NCBI GenBank assembly: GCA_020347585.1
Contig: CP070733.1
Location: 522,261 to 544,208 of the forward strand
DNA length: 21,948 nucleotides
Source of the DNA: Pseudomonadota bacterium
Lineage (GTDB): Bacteria; Pseudomonadota; Gammaproteobacteria; CAMYNG01
Direction of reading: 5' to 3'
Part shown: one piece after another, positions 6,731-17,106 of the stretch
How the letters are laid out: each line of letters begins with the position of its first letter
How positions within the stretch are numbered: position 1 is the first letter of the stretch
Position numbers and translations under genes: made by a program
Notes under the pieces: generated by a model
Database searches by the model: none
What the model saw: only the letters and a program-made list of their open reading frames with translations
Told to the model about the DNA's origin: nothing

Positions 6731-8437
6731 GTGAGTGACGTGAAGCCAACTATAACCACAACCGTCATTGCCACGCTGTCGATCGCGATGCTTGTGGTCG
6801 GCGGCTGTGCCAGCGAGCGGGATGCCGCGCCGCCCGGTCCGCCACAGGCCGCCATCGCCAGCGCCCACCCGGTGGCCACCGCCGCGGGCTTCGAGGTGCT
6901 GACCGGCGGCGGCAACGCCTTTGACGCTGCAATTGCGGTGAGCGCAACGTTGGCCGTGGTCGAGCCCTACAGTTCGGGTATCGGTGGCGGCGGGTTCTGG
7001 TTGTTGCATCGCGCGCAAGACGGTATGCAGAGGATGGTCGACGGGCGAGAAACCGCGCCAGGTGCGGCGCACCGCAAGATGTACCAGGACGCAAATGGCG
7101 AGGTGGTACCGAAGCTGTCCGTTGACGGGGCGCTCGCTGCCGGCATTCCCGGTGAGCCCGCCGCACTCGAGCACATCGCGCAGCGCTACGGCCGGTTACC
7201 GCTGGCACGCTCGCTGGCACCGGCGATCCGCGCCGCGCGCGAAGGATTTGAGGTAACCGAGCAATACCGGCGCATGGCGGAGTTTCGTCTCGAGGCGTTG
7301 CGTGCTTCGCCCGCGGCGGCGGCAGTATTTCTCAGCAATGGTGAAGTACCCGCTATAGGCCACCGTATACGTCAACCGGATCTCGCGGCAACACTCGAGA
7401 CCATCGCGCGCGAAGGCGCCGATGGCTTTTATCGCGGTGCGGTGGCGCGCATGCTGGTGGAGGGCTCGCGGGCAGCTGGCGGTATCTGGACGCTCGACGA
7501 TCTGGCAGGTTACCAGGTCAAGGAACGTGCGCCCCTGACCGGCGAGTTCGGCGGCTTGCGCATCGTCTCGGCGCCGCCGCCTTCGTCGGGCGGCGTGGCA
7601 CTACTGACGATACTCAACATTATTTCGGGGTACTCGCTCGAAAAACTCAACCTTGCAACACGAACGCATCTGACGGTTGAAGCGATGCGCCGCGCCTACC
7701 GCGATCGCGCTGAGTACCTGGGGGATATGGACTTTGTGCAGGTTCCGCTGCGCCGTTTGACCAGCCGCGACTACGCCGCTGGCCTGCGCGCGACAATTCG
7801 CCTCGACCGGGCGAGCGCAAGTAAAGAGCTGCGGCCGGTTGCTCCGCAGCCGGCCGGGCAACACACCACGCACCTGTCGATACTCGACACCGAAGGCAAC
7901 CGGGTCGCTGCAACGCTGAGCATCAATTATCCGTTCGGCGCGTGCTTCGTGCCGCCGGGCACCGGTGTGTTACTGAATGACGAAATGGACGATTTCTCCG
8001 CAAAGCCCGGGGTGGCGAACGTTTATGGGTTGGTCGGCGCCGAGGCCAATGCCATTGCACCGCGCAAGCGCATGCTCTCGAGCATGAGCCCGACCTTTGT
8101 CGAGAGCGAACAAGGCGTGGGCATCATCGGCACGCCAGGCGGCAGCCGTATCATCACCATGGTGCTACATGGCATCCTGGCACTACATGCCGGTGCTGAT
8201 GCGCAGCAGATCGTGGCGAAAAAACGTTATCACCACCAGTATCTGCCCGATGCCATTCAGTTCGAGCCTGGCGCTTTCGACGCACAACTACAGGCCGAGT
8301 TGGAGCTGCTGGGACATCAACTGCAGCCGCTGGACAGCGACTACGGCAACATGCAAACGGTGATCTGGGATCGCGGAGCGAACAAGGTGAGCGCAGCAAG
8401 CGATCCGCGCGGCGAGGGGCTGGCGGAGGTGCGTTAG
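6731..8437 (+). CDS. ggt: Gamma-glutamyltransferase / glutathione hydrolase
   Basis: Ntn hydrolase that removes the gamma-glutamyl group from glutathione and related peptides in the periplasm. The GTG at 6731 gives 568 residues, near the E. coli length; a second GTG at 6740 is equally possible, and the longer frame from 6647 crosses the terminator. The signal ends in VVGGC (C26), which fits a lipobox, so this may be a lipoprotein, unlike the soluble periplasmic E. coli enzyme. The glutamate-binding R106 (VDGRE) is present. The autocleavage site and nucleophile is T379 in TTHLS; NDEMDDFS and SSMSPT follow, then the GTPGGSR oxyanion region. Autocleavage would give subunits of about 378 and 190 residues. 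Confidence 0.94.
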   Translation: MSDVKPTITTTVIATLSIAMLVVGGCASERDAAPPGPPQAAIASAHPVATAAGFEVLTGGGNAFDAAIAVSATLAVVEPYSSGIGGGGFWLLHRAQDGMQRMVDGRETAPGAAHRKMYQDANGEVVPKLSVDGALAAGIPGEPAALEHIAQRYGRLPLARSLAPAIRAAREGFEVTEQYRRMAEFRLEALRASPAAAAVFLSNGEVPAIGHRIRQPDLAATLETIAREGADGFYRGAVARMLVEGSRAAGGIWTLDDLAGYQVKERAPLTGEFGGLRIVSAPPPSSGGVALLTILNIISGYSLEKLNLATRTHLTVEAMRRAYRDRAEYLGDMDFVQVPLRRLTSRDYAAGLRATIRLDRASASKELRPVAPQPAGQHTTHLSILDTEGNRVAATLSINYPFGACFVPPGTGVLLNDEMDDFSAKPGVANVYGLVGAEANAIAPRKRMLSSMSPTFVESEQGVGIIGTPGGSRIITMVLHGILALHAGADAQQIVAKKRYHHQYLPDAIQFEPGAFDAQLQAELELLGHQLQPLDSDYGNMQTVIWDRGANKVSAASDPRGEGLAEVR

Positions 8438-8460
8438 GCCTTAACCTTGGTTGTCAAAAT

Positions 8461-9276
8461 TCAGTGCTGACATTTTGAACAGTAATATGTCGCCCGCTGC
8501 CCTTGCTGAATTTTTCTTATCTGTGTACCACACTGTTCGCACGGCTCACCCGCGCGATCGTACACGCACAACTGGTTGCGAAAGTAACCGGGTCGCCCAT
8601 CACTGTTGGTAAAGTCGCGCAATGTGGTGCCGCCAAAACCGATGGCCTTGCCTAGTACCGCTTTGATCGCATCGGCAAGTTGCGTGTAACGCTGGCGGGT
8701 GATTCGCCCGGCCGCGCACTTGGGATGGATGCGGGCAAGATACAATGCCTCGCTGGCGTAGATATTGCCTACTCCGACCACAACGTGGGAGTCCATGATG
8801 AACTGCTTGACGGCAAGCCTGCGTCCGCGTGAGCGTGCGAGCAGGTAGTCGCCACTTAGCGCGTCACTCAGGGGTTCGGGGCCGAGATCGCGCAGCCGCG
8901 CATGTGTCATCGGATCGCGCACCGTCCACAGCACGGCGCCAAAGCGACGTGGGTCGCGCAGCCGCAGGCACCTGCCGTTATCGAACACAATGTCGAGGTG
9001 ATCGTGCGCCTGCGGCGGGGTGTCGGCGGGGACGATGCGCAGACTGCCGGACATGCCGAGATGGATCACGATGGTACCGGCGGGCGTGGTCAGCAGTAGG
9101 TATTTGGCGCGCCGGCTTGCCGCACTGATCGGCTGGCCCCGCACGGCGCTTTGCAGGGTGCGGCTGATCGGCCAGCGTAGGCGCCGCTCGCGGACCACAA
9201 CCTTGCGAACCGTTCGTCCGACAATGTGCGGCGCAATTCCGCGCAACGTAGTTTCAACCTCGGGCAGTTCAGGCAT
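8461..9276 (-). CDS. mutM: Formamidopyrimidine-DNA glycosylase MutM (Fpg)
   Basis: Bifunctional DNA glycosylase/AP lyase that removes 8-oxoguanine and formamidopyrimidines in base-excision repair. The 271-residue protein begins MPELPEVETT: P2 is the Schiff-base nucleophile after Met removal, and E3 is the second catalytic residue. K58 (RRAKYLL) and the helix-two-turn-helix region GVGNIYASEALY are present. The C-terminal zinc finger has C246, C249, C266 and C269, with R261 in its beta-hairpin. It converges on ggt with only 23 bases between the two stops, so the genes share a 3' region without a visible terminator. The minus-strand position after coaD matches the E. coli orientation. Confidence 0.97.
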   Translation of the reverse strand: MPELPEVETTLRGIAPHIVGRTVRKVVVRERRLRWPISRTLQSAVRGQPISAASRRAKYLLLTTPAGTIVIHLGMSGSLRIVPADTPPQAHDHLDIVFDNGRCLRLRDPRRFGAVLWTVRDPMTHARLRDLGPEPLSDALSGDYLLARSRGRRLAVKQFIMDSHVVVGVGNIYASEALYLARIHPKCAAGRITRQRYTQLADAIKAVLGKAIGFGGTTLRDFTNSDGRPGYFRNQLCVYDRAGEPCEQCGTQIRKIQQGQRATYYCSKCQH

Positions 9277-9389
9277 GGGTCAGCCAGTTTGGCGATGCCG
9301 GCCTTGTTCCGTGCAGCGGGGCCGTGAACCGTCGAGGCATTCGTTTCGTTCGGTTGTGGATTGATCTGTGGTGCCGCCGTGCGGCGCAA

Positions 9390-10304
9390 TCATTTTGCGG
9401 CGGGCGGTGCAGGCTCGTCTCCCTGCAGCGGTTCGGATGCGGGCGCCGCATCTTCCACCGGTGGCGGCAGGCGCAACAGGCGTTCCTCGCTGTCCAGCGG
9501 TAGCAGGTACTGCAGGCCGCGATCGGGTAGCGCTAGCACCAGTGCGGATTCAGTCTTGCGGTATCTAAACTCGAGCGCCGCAGACTCGCCGCGCAGCCGC
9601 AGCCGTATGCGCTGGCCACCCTCGCCGGCAGTGTAGGGTTCGACGCTCATGGCCTGCGCCTGCTGCCAGGCGTCGATCAGCTCGGTCACGCTGTCGGCGC
9701 TGAAATTCTCCGGTTGGGGGGTGACCTGCCATTTATCGTCCTGTAGCTCCAGGCGCAGGCCTGGCAACTCAAGCCCGGTCAGCTTGCTCTCTGGGGCGAG
9801 CAACGCGGAATCGACAAAGGTGTGGGCCTTTCCGGCTAGCTGGTAATAGAACGTATCGGTGATCAAGTGCAGGGTGTCGTCGATGCGCACATAGCGGTGG
9901 TGGTTGATGGGATCATTGCCACCGAAGTAGATGGTGAGTGAATCGTCGAAGTTGATCACCGCGACTGGCTCATCGAGCTTGTACTGTTTCAGGTCCTTGC
10001 CGGCCAGGTCGTACTGTGCGTGGCTCTTTGCCTCCAGCAGCCGCAGGATGGATTCAATCTTGAAACTGTTGGCGCGTGCACCAAACGGCTCGTGAAGCAT
10101 CCAGCTGCCATCCTCCTTTTCCATGAAGACATCCGCTTGCCCGGTGCGCGTGATAACGAAGCGTGTGACTTGATCTGCTGCCAACGTGGTTAGCTTGACC
10201 TCTTGCGGCTCCTCCTTGCCGGGCTCCCAGATGACCAGCGCGATCAGTACAGCCAACGCAATCAGCAGTGCTAGGTTGAGTAGGTTGCGTGAACTCATTT
10301 TCAT
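9390..10304 (-). CDS. DUF4340 protein of a GldG-type ABC cluster
   Basis: A 304-residue protein with one N-terminal membrane segment (about 9-26, LALLIALAVLIALVIW); most of the chain is probably periplasmic. The repeated pattern of short beta-strand modules (FVITRTG..VFMEKEDGSWML, YFGGNDPINHHRYVRI, YYQL) is that of DUF4340. The C-terminus is an acidic, Pro/Ala-rich tail. ATG 10304 is preferred; an in-frame TTG at 10319 would add five residues. It is the last gene of the four-gene operon, 23 bases after the GldG-like gene. The molecular role is unknown; constant linkage suggests an accessory subunit of the ABC complex. Confidence 0.82.
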   Translation of the reverse strand: MKMSSRNLLNLALLIALAVLIALVIWEPGKEEPQEVKLTTLAADQVTRFVITRTGQADVFMEKEDGSWMLHEPFGARANSFKIESILRLLEAKSHAQYDLAGKDLKQYKLDEPVAVINFDDSLTIYFGGNDPINHHRYVRIDDTLHLITDTFYYQLAGKAHTFVDSALLAPESKLTGLELPGLRLELQDDKWQVTPQPENFSADSVTELIDAWQQAQAMSVEPYTAGEGGQRIRLRLRGESAALEFRYRKTESALVLALPDRGLQYLLPLDSEERLLRLPPPVEDAAPASEPLQGDEPAPPAAK

Positions 10305-10327
10305 CGCGTTGAGATCCAATTCGACGC

Positions 10328-11752
10328 TCAGCGTTTACGCCGCCGCCACCAGATAACCACGCCACTGGCGAGCAGTAGCAGCGGCAGGACAATGAGGAAA
10401 AACAGCCCCACCACGGACCAGGTGGCCTCGTCGATGCTCAGTTGCGTATCAGGTGCGGTTTTGGCAGGAATGGCGATAAAGCTGTCGTCATGGCTCAGCC
10501 AGTTGACGATGTTATGGCCCATGTCCTGATTGCCCTGGTTGCCAAGGTAGGTGTTGGACAGAAAATCGCCATCACCGAGGATCACCACGCGCTGTTTGCG
10601 GACCTGATCATCGCTGCTGGCTTTCTCTTCCGCCGGGTCACCCGCATCTGATTGTCCGTCTGACGCTGCGGCATCCTCGTTGAGTTCACGGCTCAGGGCG
10701 AGCCCAATGGTCAGCGGCCCTAGCGTGTCGTTGGCAGGATCGAGTTCGACCACGCCGCGCATGGGACCCGTCTCCGACCAGCTGCCGCGTGCGGTCTGCA
10801 GAAAGGGCGCACCGTTCCAGCCGACGCTCGTGTCGTGCCTAACGCCGACGCTCTGTGGATACAGCGTCATGAGGTGAAAGTCACTGCTGATGGGGTGCTC
10901 TGGATAGCCGGTAACCAGCGCCAGCGAGGGGTTGGCGATACCGAGCATTTGTGTGGTCGGGTCGACAATGACCCCTGGCACGAAGCTGACGCCGAGATCC
11001 CGCGCCACCGCATCGAGCCCATGTGTATTCCCCGGCTCGTGCAGCCACAGCAGGTTGCCGCCGGCGCGCAGGTAGTCGCGCACCAACTGTACCTCGCCGG
11101 CGAGGTAAGCGACCTGCGGGCTGGCAATAACCAGCACAGCAGTGTTGTCGGGGATCGCCCGTGCCTCGGCCAGGTTGACCGCGCTTACCTTAATGCCCTT
11201 GGTTTCCAGGTGGCGCGTGAAGGCACCCAGATCGAAGCGCTCGGTGCCGCTGGGGGCCCGCTCGCCGTGGCCGGTAATGAAGACCACGTTGCGCTCGCCG
11301 CTGCGCATCAGGCGCTGCAAAGCATTGGTGAGTGTTTCCTCGGTGAGGTTCTGAACGTGCTCGCTGCGGCCGTTGTATTCGATGACCAGTTCACCGTCGA
11401 CCTTGATGCCCAGTTCGCGGGTACGCTGCGGGTCGGTCTGCGGGTTGACGAAGCTTAGTTCGATGTCCTGCTTTATGCGCTGGTAGCGTGCGAGCGTCTC
11501 GCGGATACGTTTGCGCGTCGGAATCAATTCGCTTTCGGTGGCAAATGCTGTGACGCTCACTGGGCCTTCCATGCGCTCAAGCACCTTCTTGCTGGCCTCC
11601 GAGAGCACATTGCGGCCGGTAGCAGTCCAGTCTGCCTCGAAGTTGTAGCGGTGCGAGAGCCAGGCGAGCAGGCCGATCACCGCCAGGAACAGCACGACGA
11701 ACGCGTAGTTTTGCAGGCGCAGCCGGGTACGTGACTGTTTGGTAACTTCCAT
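10328..11752 (-). CDS. GldG-family ABC transporter auxiliary protein
   Basis: 474 residues: a short cytoplasmic N-terminus, a membrane segment (about 15-31, YAFVVLFLAVIGLLAWL), a large extracytoplasmic domain and a C-terminal membrane segment (LFFLIVLPLLLLASGVVIWW) ending in WRRRKR. The outer domain has the ABC_transp_aux/GldG pattern: NVLSEASKKVLERMEGPVSVTAF, then RYQRIKQDIELSFVNP, then VVFITGHGERAP and a Rossmann-like LRAGGNLLWLHEPG stretch. An acidic low-complexity insert (DAAASDGQSDAGDPAEEKASSDD) precedes the final third. In Bacteroidetes GldG works with GldA and GldF in gliding and secretion. Here the organism type makes gliding unlikely, and the substrate is unknown. Confidence 0.86.
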   Translation of the reverse strand: MEVTKQSRTRLRLQNYAFVVLFLAVIGLLAWLSHRYNFEADWTATGRNVLSEASKKVLERMEGPVSVTAFATESELIPTRKRIRETLARYQRIKQDIELSFVNPQTDPQRTRELGIKVDGELVIEYNGRSEHVQNLTEETLTNALQRLMRSGERNVVFITGHGERAPSGTERFDLGAFTRHLETKGIKVSAVNLAEARAIPDNTAVLVIASPQVAYLAGEVQLVRDYLRAGGNLLWLHEPGNTHGLDAVARDLGVSFVPGVIVDPTTQMLGIANPSLALVTGYPEHPISSDFHLMTLYPQSVGVRHDTSVGWNGAPFLQTARGSWSETGPMRGVVELDPANDTLGPLTIGLALSRELNEDAAASDGQSDAGDPAEEKASSDDQVRKQRVVILGDGDFLSNTYLGNQGNQDMGHNIVNWLSHDDSFIAIPAKTAPDTQLSIDEATWSVVGLFFLIVLPLLLLASGVVIWWRRRKR

Positions 11753-11771
11753 TAATCTCTTAGCCTTTCAA

Positions 11772-12530
11772 CTATCGTTGCAGGCGATCGCCATCGAGGC
11801 GGCGAATGCTGAGCACGATGAACACGCTAATAAACAAGATGAAATAAGTGACGTGGGTGGTGCTGAACAGACCCTTGGCCAGCGCCTCGAAATGACGCAG
11901 CATCGACAGGTAGGTGAGCAGTCCGGTGGCCGCCGGGTCCTCGACACGGGCGCCGGCCCAGTCGATGATCCACAAGAGCAGCAGCACGCCGAAGGTACTT
12001 ACCGCGGCCACCGTCGGCTGCACCGTCAGTGTTGACATAAACAACCCCACTGCGGCAAAGGATGCGACCAGCAGCACCAGTGCCAGCGCCACCAGTGCCA
12101 GCAGGCCGAAGTCGATTGGTCCGGCGATCAGTATCGACAGCGGCATCAACGTGATAATCAGCGTCATCAGCGCAAGGAACGCGACCACACCCAGATACTT
12201 GCCAACGATGGTCTCGGACATGGAAACCGGTGCCGCGAACAACAGCGGCAGGGTGCGGTTGCGGCGCTCGTCACTTACCAGACGCATGGTCAGCAGCGGC
12301 ACTACCATCATGAAGATGAATGCGGCGCTGCCGTACAGCGGGCCGACCACGATCTCGGTGACACCCGGTGCGTTGTCGAGCACCTGCAACTGCGGCTGCA
12401 GCGTGAAATACTCGTTGAGGGTGGCAAGAAAAAGGTAGGCCAGGATCAACTGCACGACGGCGAGCACCGACCATGCCAGCGGCGAGAGAAACAGGCTGCG
12501 CAGTTCACGTTGTGCCAGGACCAGTACCAT
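11772..12530 (-). CDS. ABC-2 type permease (GldF/NosY-like)
   Basis: A 252-residue integral membrane protein with about six hydrophobic segments, opening MVLVLAQRELRSLFLSPLAW. The DERRNRTLPLLFAAPVS segment between the second and third helices is the characteristic cytoplasmic coupling region of ABC-2 permeases of the GldF/NosY type. The ATG at 12530 overlaps the ATPase stop in TGATG. An in-frame GTG one codon upstream (12533) overlaps it by four bases and would add one residue. Either way the two subunits are coupled. The GldG-like gene starts 19 bases after its stop. It is the single permease of the cluster, so it probably acts as a homodimer. Confidence 0.88.
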   Translation of the reverse strand: MVLVLAQRELRSLFLSPLAWSVLAVVQLILAYLFLATLNEYFTLQPQLQVLDNAPGVTEIVVGPLYGSAAFIFMMVVPLLTMRLVSDERRNRTLPLLFAAPVSMSETIVGKYLGVVAFLALMTLIITLMPLSILIAGPIDFGLLALVALALVLLVASFAAVGLFMSTLTVQPTVAAVSTFGVLLLLWIIDWAGARVEDPAATGLLTYLSMLRHFEALAKGLFSTTHVTYFILFISVFIVLSIRRLDGDRLQR

Positions 12531-13483
12531 CACGCGGCCTCCCCGGCTTCGGTTTCGTACTCGGTGGCGGTGATATCAACAAAGATCTGCTCCAGCGTCT
12601 TGTACTCGGGTGTCAATTCCGTAAGTTGCCAGCCGCTGTTGACAGCGTGCTCGACCAGCGCGTCGGTAGGATCCTGATCGACGCTGTGACTGATGCGCAG
12701 GCGTTGCCCGGAGAGCGCTTCTACGGCGGTGACGCCCGGTAACGCGCCAAGCGCGTCACCGGACGGCGGGTTCCTGAAGCCCACCACCAGGCTGGATGAT
12801 TCCATGCGCTGGCTGAGGTGCTGCACGCTGTCGGAAAACACCAGCTTGCCGCGATTGATGATCTGTACCCGGTCGCAGGTCATCTGCACCTCGGGCAGGA
12901 TATGCGTGGAGAGAATTACGCTGTGCTCGGTACCCAGTTCGCGGATCAGCGCGCGGATCTCGCGGATTTGGATAGGGTCGAGGCCCACCGTCGGTTCATC
13001 GAGTATTACCACCGACGGCGAGTGGATGATTGCCTGGGCGATGCCCACGCGCTGCCGGAAGCCCTTGGACAGATTGCCGATCAGCCGGTTGCCCACCTGC
13101 TGCAAGCCACAGCGCTCGCGGGCGCGTTCCACAGCCTGTGTTACCTGGTCGTTGGCAATGCGGTTGAGACGCGCGCAGAACCTCAGGTATTCATCGACGG
13201 TGAACTCGAGGTACAGCGGCGGTTGTTCGGGCAGGTAGCCGATCTGTGCCTTGGCCGCTTTCGGCGAGTCCAGCAGGTCCAGCCCGCAGATGCTGATGCG
13301 CCCTGCGCTCGGTGCCAGGTTGCCGGTGAGCATCTGCATGGTGGTGGACTTGCCCGCCCCGTTGGGGCCGAGGAAACCGAGTACTTCGCCACGCGCGAGT
13401 TCGAAGGCGATATTGTCGACCGCCGTGAGCGGCCCGTAGTGGCGGGTTAGGTGCTCAACACTTACCAGCGTGTCCTGTGTCAT
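12530..13483 (-). CDS. ABC transporter ATPase of the GldG/DUF4340 cluster
   Basis: 317 residues from ATG 13483, which has a good Shine-Dalgarno (GAGGAA) nine bases upstream. An in-frame ATG at 13534 would add 17 residues rich in Pro and Glu and is less likely. Walker A is GPNGAGKST (39-47), the signature is LSKGFRQRVGIAQAI, and Walker B is VVILDEPTVGLDP, followed by the H-loop in STHILPE. The ~90 residues after the ATPase core are typical of GldA/CcmA-type exporters. It is the first gene of the minus-strand operon and diverges from hyuA. The family drives export or mechanical work at the inner membrane; the cargo is not known. Confidence 0.9.
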   Translation of the reverse strand: MTQDTLVSVEHLTRHYGPLTAVDNIAFELARGEVLGFLGPNGAGKSTTMQMLTGNLAPSAGRISICGLDLLDSPKAAKAQIGYLPEQPPLYLEFTVDEYLRFCARLNRIANDQVTQAVERARERCGLQQVGNRLIGNLSKGFRQRVGIAQAIIHSPSVVILDEPTVGLDPIQIREIRALIRELGTEHSVILSTHILPEVQMTCDRVQIINRGKLVFSDSVQHLSQRMESSSLVVGFRNPPSGDALGALPGVTAVEALSGQRLRISHSVDQDPTDALVEHAVNSGWQLTELTPEYKTLEQIFVDITATEYETEAGEAA

Positions 13484-13644
13484 GGGTGCGAATTCCTCGA
13501 GCCGGGTTTCTTGCGCGGGTGGCTGTGGCATCATGGCGTCACCTTGCGCGTCGGCGCCGAATTATATGTCAGAAACACGGTGTTACAAACTCGCATTCAA
13601 ATACGACGGTCGGGGTTCGCCCCAGCTAGCCTCCGGTGACGGCG

Positions 13645-15612
<1,968 letters not shown>

Positions 15613-15846
15613 GATCTGCTCTGCCACCCCCATTTAAGAGGCATGGGAGTGTAATGCCTGCAGATTTCGCGAGGTGACCTGAAACGGACGCCTCGGATGA
15701 TCTTAATGCATTGATTTCAAAGCTGATTTTGTAGCCATTCAGAACCCCCTCCGCGCGGTCGAAAACCTCCTATAGAATCACGATGCAACGTTCGGGCCTG
15801 AGGCGGTGCGCCGCCCGACCAACTTCCGAAGAGGACGCAACCATTC
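15613..15846 (+). promoter_or_regulatory. Leader region of the desaturase gene
   Basis: This 234-base gap follows hyuA. A TATAGAAT stretch (15771-15778) could hold the -10, but the -35 position is GC-rich and unconvincing. Between it and the start is a small GC hairpin (GGCG/CGCC near 15803-15812), then AGAGGA about 11 bases before the ATG, a slightly long spacing. No terminator for hyuA is visible: the CCCAT/ATGGG hairpin near 15632-15650 has no T run. Confidence 0.3.
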
Positions 15847-17031
15847 ATGTTTAACGGATTGCTCGACTGGTCCATCTGGACCGTCATTGCGTACACGCTC
15901 ATTACCACCCACATCACGATCGTCTCGGTGACGGTGTACCTGCATCGCCACCAGACCCACCGGGCACTCGAACTGCATCCGCTGGTGAGCCATTTCTTTC
16001 GATTCTGGCTGTGGCTCAGCACCGGCATGAAGACCCGTGAGTGGGTTGCAATACACCGCAAGCACCACGCATTCGTGGAAACCGAGCAGGACCCGCATAG
16101 CCCGCAGGTGAGGGGGCTCAGGACGCTGCTGCTGCGGGGCAGTGAGTTGTACCGCAAAGCGGCGAGCGATACGCAGACTATCGAAAAATACGGCTTCGGC
16201 ACTCCGGACGACTGGGTTGAGCGACATGTCTACAGCGCCTCGTCGGCACTGGGCGTGGCTTTGTACCTGGGCGTCGCGGTGACGCTGTTCGGGCCACTGG
16301 GGCTGACCATCTGGGCGGTGCAGATGCTGTGGATCCCGGTATTGGCCGCCGGGGTGATCAACGGCATCGGCCACTTCTGGGGCTACCGCAACTACGAGGT
16401 GCCGGACGCCTCGCGCAATATCCTGCCGTGGGGCATCTTGATCGGCGGCGAGGAACTGCATAACAACCATCACACCCACGCCAGTTCGGCGCGCCTGTCC
16501 GACAAGTGGTGGGAACTGGACATCGGCTGGCTCTACATTCGGCTGATGTGTGCCCTGGGCCTGGCGCGGGTCAAGAAGGTGCTGCCGCGTACCGAGGTGG
16601 TGGAGGGCAAGACCCGCCTCGATGCTGAGGCCATGAAGGCCATTGTCACCACCCGCTTTCAGGTCATGGCGCGCTACGGCCGCGAGGTGGTGCGCAAGGT
16701 GCAGCGCGAGGAATTGCGGCGCGGCGTGGATGATGGTTGCCGGCGCCTGCTAAAGGGCGCGCGGCGCCTGGTGATGCGCGAGGATTCGCTGATGGACGTG
16801 CGGGCGCGGCGCCGCCTCGACGACGTACTGCAGCAGAATCAGGCCATGAAGACGGTCTACGAGTACAAGCAGCGGTTGCAACAGATCTGGCAGCAGACCG
16901 CCGCTTCGCAGGAGCAGCTGGTGCAGTCCATCCAGGAATGGTGCCGTCAGGCTGAGGCCAGCGGCATTAAGGCCCTGCAGGATTTTGCGCATACCCTGCA
17001 CGGGTACACGCTGCGGCCCGCGGCGATCTGA
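15847..17031 (+). CDS. Acyl-CoA/acyl-lipid desaturase with C-terminal extension
   Basis: Membrane di-iron fatty acid desaturase that introduces a double bond into an acyl chain using O2. The three histidine boxes are HRHQTH (33-38), HRKHH (70-74) and HNNHH (205-209); H176 in GHFWGYRN is the usual extra ligand. Hydrophobic segments at about 11-31, 48-60, 132-150 and 155-172 fit the family fold. The desaturase core ends near residue 245. Residues ~255-394 are a soluble, charged helical extension containing VYEYKQRLQQIWQ and WCRQAEASGIKALQDFA, absent from minimal desaturases and reminiscent of the C-terminal part of ISL3-type transposases. The gene is monocistronic, ending at the symmetric terminator. 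It may be related to Pseudomonas DesB-type enzymes; regiochemistry is unknown. Confidence 0.92.
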   Translation: MFNGLLDWSIWTVIAYTLITTHITIVSVTVYLHRHQTHRALELHPLVSHFFRFWLWLSTGMKTREWVAIHRKHHAFVETEQDPHSPQVRGLRTLLLRGSELYRKAASDTQTIEKYGFGTPDDWVERHVYSASSALGVALYLGVAVTLFGPLGLTIWAVQMLWIPVLAAGVINGIGHFWGYRNYEVPDASRNILPWGILIGGEELHNNHHTHASSARLSDKWWELDIGWLYIRLMCALGLARVKKVLPRTEVVEGKTRLDAEAMKAIVTTRFQVMARYGREVVRKVQREELRRGVDDGCRRLLKGARRLVMREDSLMDVRARRRLDDVLQQNQAMKTVYEYKQRLQQIWQQTAASQEQLVQSIQEWCRQAEASGIKALQDFAHTLHGYTLRPAAI

Positions 17032-17048
17032 TCCCAGCCCGTCGCCGG

Positions 17049-17090
17049 GCACAAAAAAACCCGTTGCCGAGGCAACGGGTTTTTTTGTGC
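17049..17090. terminator. Symmetric bidirectional terminator
   Basis: Two 20-base arms (17049-17068 and 17071-17090) are perfectly complementary around the two bases GA. Each arm holds a run of seven A or T outside a GC-rich core, CCCGTTGCC/GGCAACGGG. RNA from either direction therefore forms a stem followed by a U run. It lies between the convergent desaturase and rpmG genes and should stop both transcripts. Confidence 0.95.
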
Positions 17091-17106
17091 GGTGAGTGAC
17101 GCCCGG

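Noticed and set aside
9373..9385. GCCGC/GCGGC hairpin after the DUF4340 gene as a terminator
   Set aside because: Only five base pairs and no T run on the minus strand.
10835..11458. 207-residue open frame on the plus strand
   Set aside because: Antisense to the GldG-like gene, no ribosome binding site, no family resemblance.
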